From positions 1-5,757 of the forward strand of contig JAFAGF010000214.1 of NCBI GenBank assembly GCA_023422975.1: DNA of 5,757 bases. The letters run 5' to 3'. This document shows positions 1-5,757 of the stretch, piece by piece (the first letter of the stretch is position 1; every line of letters begins with the position of its first letter). The DNA is from Pseudomonadota bacterium (GTDB taxonomy: Bacteria > Pseudomonadota > Gammaproteobacteria > Burkholderiales > Burkholderiaceae_C). Both the position numbers and the translations under genes were made by a program. The notes beneath the pieces were generated by a model that did no database searches, had not been told where the DNA came from, and saw only the letters and a program-made list of their open reading frames with translations.

Positions 1-1848
1 GTGCAGGCAACCCAGCTCATTCTGTAGCGCTTCACGCAGCGCCTTTTCCAGCGCCAGACGCTCTTGGGCCAGACGGTTCATCTCGCTGCTGAAAAAACTC
101 ACCCGTCCGCGCCCACCGCTCTTGGCCTGGTACATGGCCATATCAGCACGGTGCAGCAAGGTTTCCATGTCGCGCCCATCGTCAGGGAACATGGCCACGC
201 CGATGCTGGCCGAAATCACCATCGACGTATCAGCCAGTGTCATCGGTGCAGACAGCTGCTCTTGCAGCCGCTCAATCACATGGCTGACCTGCTCAGAGCC
301 ACACTCCGGCAGCACGATGACGAATTCATCCCCCGACAAACGCCCTGCGGTATCCGAGTTGCGCAGCACCAGTTTGATGCGCTCCGCCACCGTACACAGC
401 AAATCGTCACCCACTGGATGCCCCATCGAATCATTGACCTGCTTGAAACGATCCAAATCCACAAACAGCACCGCCACCCGCTCATGGTTGCGCGAGGCAC
501 TGGCCAGCACTTGCTCAGCCCGTGCCTGCAGCAAACTGCGATTGGGCAGCCCTGTGAGGCCATCGTAGAACGCCAGCTGGCGAATACGTGAGCGCGCTTT
601 TTCGCGCTCCAGCGCCAAAGCGCACAAATCAATACAAGCGTCCACCAAGCGCTGGTGGTAGGCCGACGCCACCGCGGCGCTCGCGTCTCGGTAATAGAAC
701 GCAAACGTGCCAATCGGTTTGCCTTCGCTCCCCACAATCGGGGTGGACCAGCATCCGGTGTAGCCCAGCGGCAAGATCAGGTGCTTGAATTCCTGCCACA
801 AGGGATCTGTCGCAATGTCATGCACCACCACGGGTTCATTGCGCCAAGCAGCGCTACCGCACGACCCTACACAGGGGCCAATCGCCAGCCCGTCCAGCTG
901 CATGGAATAGGAGACAGGCAAACGGGGGCTGGCCAGCGGGTGCAGCACACCGTCGGCATCCACCTCCAGTACCGAGGCGGTAACTTCAGGTGCCATGCGC
1001 TCGACCTCTTCACACACCATCTCCAGCACTTCCATCAACGGACAGTCACGCGCCATGGCCTCCAGCACACGGCGCTGCAGCACCTCATGCATCTTGCTGG
1101 TAGTGATATCGGTCAAGGTGGTCACGGTGTATTGCCACGCACCATCGCTGCCCTGCACCGGGTTACTCAGCACCTTGCCCCAGTAGCGCTGGCCGTGTTT
1201 ATCCACCACCATCTCTTCGCGCACCACCGGCTCGCCAGCCCGCAATGCTGCTTGGTAGTGCTCCGTAAATCCCGCCGAAATTTGGGGGGCCAGCAAATCG
1301 ATGGGTGCACGGCCTTGCACTTCTTCAAGGCTCCAGCCGAACATACTGCTAAAGCCTTCGTTCACAAACAGGATGCGCGACATCGCGTCGCTGATGATGA
1401 TGGCCGTATCACTGGCATCGGCCACCAGGGCCAGGCGTTCTACATAAGCCTGCTGCGCCAATGCCTGGGTGTGCCGATCGGTCACATCAGAGGCAATCTT
1501 GACCACATGGGTCACACGCCCCTGCGCATCCAACGCAGGCGAATAAGTGGCCTCTAGCCAGCAACTGCTGCCATCGCTGCGCACGCGCTCTACCTCGCCT
1601 GAAAAGGCATGCCCGCTGCGCAAGCGCTCCCACATCGCCGCGTAAGCGGTGCTGGCCAGCAAACCGGGCGGGTAAAAATCTCGGTGCTCGGCCTGTGACC
1701 GCGCTGGCTGCTCGAGCTTGAGCAGCTGGCGATAGTTATGGTTGGCGTACAGCAAGCGCCCATCCAGATCAAACTCTGCCAGCGCCATCACGCGATCCAA
1801 GGCCTTGAACCGCGTGACTTGCATGCGCACGTCTTCGCACTCCCCCAT
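1..1848 (-). CDS. PAS-PAS-GAF-GGDEF cyclic-di-GMP signalling protein, probably GGDEF-EAL (partial, C-terminus off the left edge)
   Basis: This is an open frame of 616 codons with no stop before the window edge. Residues about 20-125 and 138-250 are PAS sensor domains, ending in SDVTDR- and LTDIT-type motifs. Residues about 268-415 are a GAF domain (GPCVGSCG at 324-331, then a WSTPI/GTFAFYY core). The GGDEF domain starts at DGLTGLPNR (429-437). It has the metal-binding DLD (464-466), substrate-side N472 and D481, and signature SGDEF at 505-509 instead of GGDEF. The product-inhibition I-site RNSD (496-499) sits the usual five residues upstream. The last visible residues (LAQERLALEKALREAL) match the helical linker that normally leads into an EAL phosphodiesterase domain, so a dual-domain protein is inferred but not seen. 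No transmembrane segment is visible, so it is probably cytoplasmic. The start at 1848 is chosen for its strong ribosome binding site; an in-frame ATG at 1869 lacks one. The ligands of the sensor domains cannot be told from the sequence. Confidence 0.93.
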   Translation of the reverse strand, partial: MGECEDVRMQVTRFKALDRVMALAEFDLDGRLLYANHNYRQLLKLEQPARSQAEHRDFYPPGLLASTAYAAMWERLRSGHAFSGEVERVRSDGSSCWLEATYSPALDAQGRVTHVVKIASDVTDRHTQALAQQAYVERLALVADASDTAIIISDAMSRILFVNEGFSSMFGWSLEEVQGRAPIDLLAPQISAGFTEHYQAALRAGEPVVREEMVVDKHGQRYWGKVLSNPVQGSDGAWQYTVTTLTDITTSKMHEVLQRRVLEAMARDCPLMEVLEMVCEEVERMAPEVTASVLEVDADGVLHPLASPRLPVSYSMQLDGLAIGPCVGSCGSAAWRNEPVVVHDIATDPLWQEFKHLILPLGYTGCWSTPIVGSEGKPIGTFAFYYRDASAAVASAYHQRLVDACIDLCALALEREKARSRIRQLAFYDGLTGLPNRSLLQARAEQVLASASRNHERVAVLFVDLDRFKQVNDSMGHPVGDDLLCTVAERIKLVLRNSDTAGRLSGDEFVIVLPECGSEQVSHVIERLQEQLSAPMTLADTSMVISASIGVAMFPDDGRDMETLLHRADMAMYQAKSGGRGRVSFFSSEMNRLAQERLALEKALREALQNELGCLH

Positions 1849-2031
1849 ACCTTCACCTCTTACGTTCATGTTGTTATATGCCGCCGCAGCATGTGCACTG
1901 CCCTGTTCCCTCAGGGTCAACGCGCGGCCTGCAGATTAGAACGCGGCAGCCGCGCGCTGGATACCTGCAAACATGACGCGCATCAAGACTGCATCCAAAA
2001 CCTGCAGATTGAAAAAACCATTTTCTGCATG
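1849..2031. other. Non-coding region between eamA and the c-di-GMP gene, with an inverted repeat and repeated CCTGCA words
   Basis: No plausible gene lies here. A perfect 8-bp inverted repeat, CGCGCGGC (1921-1928) and GCCGCGCG (1949-1956), encloses 20 bases. The 10-mer CCTGCAGATT occurs at 1928-1937 and again at 2001-2010, and a shorter CCTGCA lies between them at 1964-1969. A weaker dyad, TGCAGA (2003-2008) and TCTGCA (2024-2029), sits just past the eamA stop. The region must hold the promoter of the c-di-GMP gene unless eamA transcription reads through. I see no canonical terminator after eamA: the only stem at its stop codon (2027-2031 with 2035-2039) lacks a directly adjoining T run. Confidence 0.5.
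1853..1860 (-). promoter_or_regulatory. Ribosome binding site of the PAS-GAF-GGDEF gene
   Basis: On the minus strand this reads AGAGGTGA, a strong Shine-Dalgarno match four to five bases before the ATG at 1848. It decides the start in favour of 1848 over the in-frame ATG at 1869, whose upstream bases (CATATAACAAC) contain no purine-rich motif. TATAAC at 1873-1878 (minus) could be a -10 box placing a transcript start near 1866, but no matching -35 box is visible. Confidence 0.6.
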
Positions 2032-2943
2032 CTACATGCGACGCCAGCGCCCACCAAACTGGTTGACCACCATGCCCAGCAACACCCCTGCCGTACCCAG
2101 CCATTGCAGCAGCGTGGGGAACTCACCTAACAGCAGCATCGCCGCCAGCAAACCCACCACCGGCACCAGCAGCGACAAAGGTGCGACGGTACTGGTGGGG
2201 TAGCGCTGTAGCAGCTTGGTCCACAGGCCATAGCCTAGGAGGGTCGAAAGCAGCGCCAAATACGCGACAGCCGCCATGCCTTGCCAAGTGATGGCCTGCA
2301 ACTGCTGCAGCGTCACCTGCCACCCACCTTCCAGCCATATGGACAGCAGCAGCAAGGGCAGTATCGGAAAAACGCTGCTCCACACCAGAAAAGGCACTGG
2401 TTCATACGGGCCACTTTGGGCCGCATGGCGCGTAATGAGGTTGGATGCAGCCCACATCGCAGCAGCGCCCACGGTGCAAAGAAAGCCGATCAGCGTCATT
2501 TGCGTAGCGCCGTCGCCATGGGCTGCACCAATCACAACAAGCCCCACGATGGCAATGCACAGCCCCGCCCACTGCCATGGCTGCGGGCGCTCCCCCAGCA
2601 GCGCAGCCGCCATCAACAAGGTGATGAAAGCCTGCGTTTGCAGCACCACCGATGCCATGCCCGCAGGCATACCCAGTTGCATGCCCACAAACAGCAAGCC
2701 AAACTGGCCCACGCCCTGCACCAGCCCGTAGGCTGCCAGCCCCCCCCATGTCAGGCTGGCAGGGCGGCGTACAAACAGCAAAAACGGCAGCGATGCAGCC
2801 ATGAAGCGCAGTGCGCACAGCAGCAGCGGCGAGACTTCTTGCAAGCCCCACTTCATCACCACAAAGTTCACCCCCCAAACCACGATCACGACCAGGGCAA
2901 AGGCCCAGTCCGCACCACTCAAACCTTTGCTTTTGTTATGCAT
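2032..2943 (-). CDS. eamA: EamA-family (DMT superfamily) exporter, probable O-acetylserine/cysteine exporter
   Basis: This is a 303-residue inner-membrane protein with about ten hydrophobic helices in two EamA repeats (roughly residues 13-140 and 150-290). Each repeat carries the family's late acidic motif: LLGERP around 116-120, and LLGEF near 274. It closely resembles the E. coli exporter of O-acetylserine and cysteine as I recall it. Shared segments are VVWGVNFVVMKWGL near the N-terminus, MPAGMASVVLQTQAF (92-106), GYGLWTKLLQRY, and APLSLLVPVVGL (254-265). The C-terminal RWRRM is basic and probably cytoplasmic. The ATG at 2943 is chosen because it fits the E. coli N-terminus. The frame stays open to a TTG at 2979, but that extension is basic and falls in a probable repeat. 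The ribosome binding site is weak (AGG nine bases upstream). The gene seems to stand alone: pmbA upstream ends at a terminator. The exporter fold is certain; the substrate is inferred by similarity. Confidence 0.88.
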   Translation of the reverse strand: MHNKSKGLSGADWAFALVVIVVWGVNFVVMKWGLQEVSPLLLCALRFMAASLPFLLFVRRPASLTWGGLAAYGLVQGVGQFGLLFVGMQLGMPAGMASVVLQTQAFITLLMAAALLGERPQPWQWAGLCIAIVGLVVIGAAHGDGATQMTLIGFLCTVGAAAMWAASNLITRHAAQSGPYEPVPFLVWSSVFPILPLLLLSIWLEGGWQVTLQQLQAITWQGMAAVAYLALLSTLLGYGLWTKLLQRYPTSTVAPLSLLVPVVGLLAAMLLLGEFPTLLQWLGTAGVLLGMVVNQFGGRWRRM

Positions 2944-2992
2944 GTTTTTATGCCTATATCCCTTACTACGTCTTCGCAAGCAGCTATCAATT
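2944..2992 (-). repeat. Probable dispersed Comamonadaceae-type intergenic repeat adjoining the eamA start
   Basis: Read on the minus strand, the stretch begins AATTGATAGCTGCTTGCG and ends AAGGGATATAGGCATAAAAA, finishing at the eamA ATG. From memory, Comamonadaceae intergenic regions often carry elements of the form TGATAGCTGCTTGCGC, a short spacer, AAGCGCTAGAGGC and an A/T run. The left half here matches that form well and the right half is degenerate. There is only one copy in the window, so repetitiveness is not shown by this sequence. The region should also hold the eamA promoter and leader. TTGATA at 2986-2991 resembles a -35 box, but no well-spaced -10 follows. Confidence 0.4.
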
Positions 2993-3012
2993 CTTTTTTA
3001 TTTCATCGCCAT

Positions 3013-3041
3013 AAAAAAAGGCATGCTGAATCCAGCATGCC
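3013..3041 (-). terminator. Intrinsic terminator of pmbA
   Basis: On the minus strand a perfect 9-bp stem, GGCATGCTG and CAGCATGCC (3033-3041 with 3020-3028), closes a four-base loop and is followed at once by seven Ts (3013-3019 on the plus strand are As). Two more A-T pairs (3019 with 3042, 3018 with 3043) can extend the stem into the tract. It starts about 20 bases after the pmbA stop codon at 3065-3067, so it should end the pmbA transcript and insulate eamA. There is no T run on the plus-strand side, so it works in one direction. Confidence 0.88.
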
Positions 3042-3064
3042 TTGGGCGCAAGGTACACGGCGCG

Positions 3065-4474
3065 TTAGCTACCTGCCACCTTCATGCGATTGATCAAGAT
3101 CGACCCAACCGTCTTGGCACCGTAGTTATACGCGTCCGCGCCCACGGCCTCAATGCCCATGTACATGTCTTTGAGGTTGCCTGCAATCGTGATTTCCTGC
3201 ACGGGGAAAGCGATCTTGCCGTTTTCTACCCAGAAGCCCGAAGCACCACGCGAGTAGTCACCCGTCACGTAGTTCACGCCTTGGCCCATCAGCTCCACCA
3301 CAAACAGGCCGGTACCCAGCTTTTGCAGCATGGCATCCAGGTTGTCGCCACGGCGTGTCAGGCGCGAAGTCAATGTCAGGTTGTGTGAGCCACCGGCATT
3401 GCCCGTGGTCTTCATGCCCAGCTTGCGGGCCGAGTAGCTGGAGAGGAAGTAACCCTCTACGCGGCCGCTGTCCACCACCATGCGGCGCTGCACGCGCACG
3501 CCTTCATCGTCAAAGGGCGAGCTGCCTTTGCCGCGCAAGATGAATGGGTCTTCTTCAATGCTGATGTGCTGGGGGAACACTTCCTTACCCAGCGAGTCCA
3601 GCAAGAAACTACTCTTGCGGTAGAGCGTGCCGCCGCTGACGGCCTGCACAAAGCCACCCAGCAAACCGGCCGCCAAGGACGATTCAAATAGCACCGGGCA
3701 TTCCGTCGTTGCAATCTTGCGGCTGCCCAAACGGCTCAAAGCACGTTGTGCAGCGTAGCGGCCAATTTCTTCGGGTGATGCCAGCTCCACCGCATCGCGC
3801 ATGGAGCTGTACCAGTAATCACGCTGCATTTCGCCATTCTTGCCAGGCAGCGAAGCAATCGGCGCCACCGACACGCTGTGGCGCGAGCTGGCATAACCAC
3901 CGCGAAAACCCCGTGTGTGGGCACTGAAGAAATGGCTTTGTTGCGCCGACACGCTGGCGCCTTCGCTGTTGGTGATGCGCTTGTGCGTTCTCATGGCAGC
4001 CGCTTCGCATTCAATGGCGATGCGTGCCGCTTCTTCGCTGGTCACCGCCCAAGGGTGGAACAAGTCCAAATCTTTGTGCGTGGCTTCGGGCGCAATGTCG
4101 TCCGCATCAGGCAGGCCCGCCGTGGGGTCTTCCGCCGTAAAGCGCGCAATGTCATAGGCCGCTTGCACGGTTTGCTGAATAGCGGCTTCCGAAAAGTCCG
4201 AAGTGCTGGCATTGCCACGGCGCTGGCCCAAGTAGACCGTCACGCCCAACGACTTGTCGCGATTGCGCTCCACCGTCTCCAACTCACCCTTGCGCACGCT
4301 CACGCTCAGGCCACAGCCTTCGGAGGCATCGGCACCGGCATCGGTGGCACCCAGCTTTTTGGCATGGGCCAAGGCCTGGTCCACCAGACCTTCAAAAAAG
4401 GAGCGGCTGTAGCTGAAGCCGGAATCAGCCTGCGCAGTGGCAGTGCTTGTGGCGCGTGTGCGAGGTTTATTCAT
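3065..4474 (-). CDS. pmbA: PmbA/TldE, non-catalytic partner of the TldD metalloprotease
   Basis: This is a 469-residue protein of the TldD/PmbA family (E. coli PmbA is about 450). In E. coli TldD and TldE form a heterodimeric cytoplasmic protease that trims the leader of microcin B17 and degrades the antitoxin CcdA. The metal-binding HExxxH motif belongs to TldD, and none is seen here, as expected for PmbA. Family segments seen are SVRKGELETVERNRDKSLGV (near residues 58-77), GNASTSDFSEAAI, DLDLFHPW, KRITNSEGA, ALSRLGSRKI, LYRKSSFLLDSLGKEVFP and SSYSARKLGMKTTGNAGG. The C-terminal block GTGLFVVELMGQGVN...GDYSRGASGFWVENGKI spans 387-421, with TIAGNLKDM after it. The ATG at 4474 (MNKPRTRAT) gives a normal length. 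The frame continues to an ATG at 4531, which would add 19 residues and leave nine bases to darP; neither start has a clear Shine-Dalgarno. Residues 1-19 are a low-complexity extension rich in Thr, Ala and Arg. tldD is not in the window, and the native substrate in this organism is unknown. Confidence 0.95.
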   Translation of the reverse strand: MNKPRTRATSTATAQADSGFSYSRSFFEGLVDQALAHAKKLGATDAGADASEGCGLSVSVRKGELETVERNRDKSLGVTVYLGQRRGNASTSDFSEAAIQQTVQAAYDIARFTAEDPTAGLPDADDIAPEATHKDLDLFHPWAVTSEEAARIAIECEAAAMRTHKRITNSEGASVSAQQSHFFSAHTRGFRGGYASSRHSVSVAPIASLPGKNGEMQRDYWYSSMRDAVELASPEEIGRYAAQRALSRLGSRKIATTECPVLFESSLAAGLLGGFVQAVSGGTLYRKSSFLLDSLGKEVFPQHISIEEDPFILRGKGSSPFDDEGVRVQRRMVVDSGRVEGYFLSSYSARKLGMKTTGNAGGSHNLTLTSRLTRRGDNLDAMLQKLGTGLFVVELMGQGVNYVTGDYSRGASGFWVENGKIAFPVQEITIAGNLKDMYMGIEAVGADAYNYGAKTVGSILINRMKVAGS

Positions 4475-4540
4475 AGCGGCGGATATGATACCCAGCACTG
4501 CAGCCCCTATGTGCTGCCACCCTATTTCCATCGAAAAAAC
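4475..4540. promoter_or_regulatory. Divergent promoter region between pmbA and darP
   Basis: These 66 bases separate the start codons of two diverging genes and must drive both, unless promoters lie inside the genes. TATGAT at 4484-4489 on the plus strand resembles a -10 box for darP, but no good -35 box sits at the right distance. An inverted repeat, CAGCAC (4493-4498) and GTGCTG (4511-4516), encloses 12 bases near the middle and could be an operator or chance. There is no obvious ribosome binding site before either start. Confidence 0.45.
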
Positions 4541-5236
4541 ATGTCACGCAAACCCAAAAAAGGCTACTACGTGAAGGGCGTGTTCGTTGCAGAAGGCAGC
4601 GAGCGCGATCTGGAGCTGAAAGCCGAACTCAAAGGCACTTGGGATTCCACCCGCACCGACCGCAAGATTGAAAGCGATGCGCTGCAAGACTTGGGCGAGG
4701 CCCTGCTGGGCCTGCGCCCCAAGCTGCTGCAACGCCTGAACCTGCCCGAAAAGCTGATGGAAGCACTGGCCGAGCACAAGCGCCTGACCAACTTTGAAGC
4801 CAAGCGCCGCCAGATGCAGTTCATTGGCAAGCTGATGCGCAAGCTGGAAGAAAGCGAAGTCGAAGCCGCCAAGGCTGCGCTGGAAGAGCAGCGCACCGGT
4901 GTGAGCTTGGAGCAAACCAATATCTTGGTGGCCGAGCAGTGGCGCGATCGCCTGATCGACAGCGATGACCACCTGGGCATCTGGCTGGATCAATTCCCTG
5001 CCACCGATGTACAGCAGCTGCGCACCCTGATGCGCCAAGTGCGCAAGGACGACGCCACCGCGATTGCCAAAGCCAAAGAAGCCGAAGCCAAGGGGCAAAT
5101 TCTGCCCCCGGCCAAAAAAGGCAAGGCCTACCGCGAACTGTTCCAGACCCTGCTGTCACACATCAATGGCACAGCGGGCACTAGCGCTGAAGACGACCTT
5201 GCTGCCGACCTGGATGACGAGGGCGACGACGCATGA
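4541..5236 (+). CDS. darP: DarP (YjgA, DUF615), 50S ribosome-associated assembly factor
   Basis: This is a 231-residue hydrophilic, mostly helical protein. E. coli DarP binds the large ribosomal subunit late in assembly and promotes its maturation near the peptidyl-transferase centre. The family core is clear: SDALQDLGEALLGL (45-58), KRLTNFEAKRRQMQFIGKLM (80-99), the QWRDRLIDSD block (133-142) and TDVQQLRTLMRQVRKD (155-170), the last matching QQLRTLIRNAKKE in E. coli. The N-terminus is basic (MSRKPKKGYYVKG) and the C-terminus ends in an acidic tail (residues 217-230, nine Asp/Glu). E. coli DarP instead carries its acidic stretch at the N-terminus. The ATG at 4541 is the first plausible start; the frame is open further upstream but only as the antisense of pmbA. 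The preceding bases (CGAAAAAAC) offer no Shine-Dalgarno. The gene overlaps mog by four bases and diverges from pmbA, the same neighbour as in E. coli. Confidence 0.95.
   Translation: MSRKPKKGYYVKGVFVAEGSERDLELKAELKGTWDSTRTDRKIESDALQDLGEALLGLRPKLLQRLNLPEKLMEALAEHKRLTNFEAKRRQMQFIGKLMRKLEESEVEAAKAALEEQRTGVSLEQTNILVAEQWRDRLIDSDDHLGIWLDQFPATDVQQLRTLMRQVRKDDATAIAKAKEAEAKGQILPPAKKGKAYRELFQTLLSHINGTAGTSAEDDLAADLDDEGDDA
5218..5223 (+). promoter_or_regulatory. Ribosome binding site of mog, inside darP
   Basis: CGAGGG, nine bases before the mog ATG at 5233, is a moderate Shine-Dalgarno lying within the acidic-tail codons of darP. Together with the ATGA stop/start overlap it suggests coupled translation and supports the 5233 start. 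Confidence 0.5.
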
Positions 5237-5757
5237 GTGGACACGACGCAGTCAAGATTGGTATTGTCTCCATCAGCGACCGCGCCAGCGCGGGCGTCTA
5301 TGAAGACAAAGGCCTGCCAGCCTTGCAAGACTGGCTCAGCCGAGCGCTGCTCAACCCCATCCGCTTTGAGCCTCGTCTGATTGCCGACGACCAGGCCACC
5401 ATCAGCCAGACACTGGTAGCACTGGTCGATGCCGGTTGCAGCCTGGTGCTGACCACCGGTGGCACCGGCCCCGCACTGCGCGATGTGACGCCCGAGGCCA
5501 CCCTGGCCGTGGCCGACAAAGAAATGCCCGGCTTTGGTGAGCAAATGCGCCAAATCAGCCTGAAGTTTGTGCCCACCGCCATTTTGTCGCGGCAAGTGGC
5601 GGTCATTCGCGGCAGCAGCCTGATCATCAACCTGCCCGGCCAGCCCAAGGCCATTGCCGAAACACTGGAAGGCCTGAAAGACACAGAAGGCAACCAGCTG
5701 ATCAACGGTATTTTTGCGGCGGTGCCGTATTGCATCGATTTGATTGGCGGCCCTTAC
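5233..5757 (+). CDS. mog: Molybdopterin adenylyltransferase Mog (partial, C-terminus off the right edge)
   Basis: The first 175 residues are present, of about 195 in E. coli MogA. The enzyme adenylylates molybdopterin with ATP, activating it for molybdenum insertion by MoeA; it acts as a cytoplasmic trimer. Identity to E. coli MogA is very high: IGIVSISDRASAGVYEDKG (9-27), LVLTTGGTGPALRDVTPEAT (71-90), VADKEMPGFGEQMRQIS, FVPTAILSRQVAVIRG and NLPGQPKAI. Asp52 and Asp84 align with E. coli Asp49 and Asp82, the conserved acidic residues of the active site. The missing part is only the short C-terminal tail after GGPY. The start ATG overlaps the darP stop (ATGA), so the two genes are almost certainly co-transcribed. 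The order darP-mog suggests Mo-cofactor synthesis expressed constitutively with a ribosome factor rather than from a dedicated moa/mod promoter; this is inference. Confidence 0.97.
   Translation, partial: MSGHDAVKIGIVSISDRASAGVYEDKGLPALQDWLSRALLNPIRFEPRLIADDQATISQTLVALVDAGCSLVLTTGGTGPALRDVTPEATLAVADKEMPGFGEQMRQISLKFVPTAILSRQVAVIRGSSLIINLPGQPKAIAETLEGLKDTEGNQLINGIFAAVPYCIDLIGGPY

Noticed and set aside
655..1557. 300-codon open frame on the plus strand, and another at 64-591
   Set aside because: Both are antisense to the PAS-GAF-GGDEF gene. Their translations are rich in His, Gln and Arg and have no recognisable domain, whereas the minus-strand frame shows clear domains throughout.
2009..2039. 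Intrinsic terminator for eamA
   Set aside because: The 5-bp stem flanking the stop codon is separated from the T run by about nine bases, and the alternative TGCAGA/TCTGCA stem holds the T run in its loop. Neither is canonical.
2281..3093. 270-codon plus-strand open frame opposite eamA
   Set aside because: It has low-complexity His/Gln/Arg-rich translation, no start signal, and runs through the eamA start region and the pmbA terminator. It is a shadow of eamA.
3878..4540. 221-codon upstream in-frame extension of darP
   Set aside because: It is antisense to pmbA and its translation is unlike any DUF615 protein. The family N-terminus begins at the ATG at 4541.
4544..5098. 184-codon minus-strand open frame opposite darP
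   Set aside because: It is a repetitive Leu/Gly/Phe/Gln-rich translation created by the codon bias of darP, with no family resemblance.
1..5757. Undescribed multi-gene system, mobile element, CRISPR array or RNA gene
   Set aside because: Every long coding region belongs to a known family and follows typical chromosomal arrangement. I saw no transposase, integrase, direct-repeat array, tRNA fold or attachment-site-like duplication.

Overview
The window reads as ordinary chromosomal DNA of a betaproteobacterium, most likely Burkholderiales/Comamonadaceae. The reasons are moderately high GC with strong G/C bias at third codon positions, protein sequences that look like the Burkholderiales versions of PmbA, DarP and Mog, and an intergenic motif I recall as common in Comamonadaceae genomes. 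Genus cannot be fixed from the sequence alone.

Layout. The left third (1-1848, minus strand) is the N-terminal 616 residues of a large cyclic-di-GMP signalling protein (PAS-PAS-GAF-GGDEF). It runs off the left edge into what is probably an EAL domain. A 183-bp non-coding stretch (1849-2031) with an inverted repeat and repeated CCTGCA words separates it from eamA (2032-2943, minus), a ten-helix DMT-family exporter closely resembling the E. coli O-acetylserine/cysteine exporter. Between eamA and pmbA (2944-3064) lie a probable dispersed repeat that abuts the eamA start and a strong intrinsic terminator for pmbA. pmbA/tldE (3065-4474, minus) faces darP/yjgA (4541-5236, plus) across a 66-bp divergent promoter region. 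darP overlaps mog (5233 to the right edge, plus) by four bases.

How the genes relate. darP and mog form a translationally coupled pair (50S ribosome assembly factor and molybdopterin adenylyltransferase). pmbA encodes one half of the TldD/TldE protease; its partner tldD is not in the window. The divergent pmbA/darP arrangement is also found in E. coli, so this is a conserved housekeeping neighbourhood. eamA and the c-di-GMP gene appear to be separately transcribed, and nothing links them functionally.

I found no mobile element, phage gene, CRISPR array, tRNA or rRNA, and no convincing sign of an undescribed multi-gene system. The items worth a second look are small: the SGDEF variant with an intact inhibitory site, the repeat next to the eamA start, the acidic tail on DarP, and the structured intergenic region upstream of the c-di-GMP gene.
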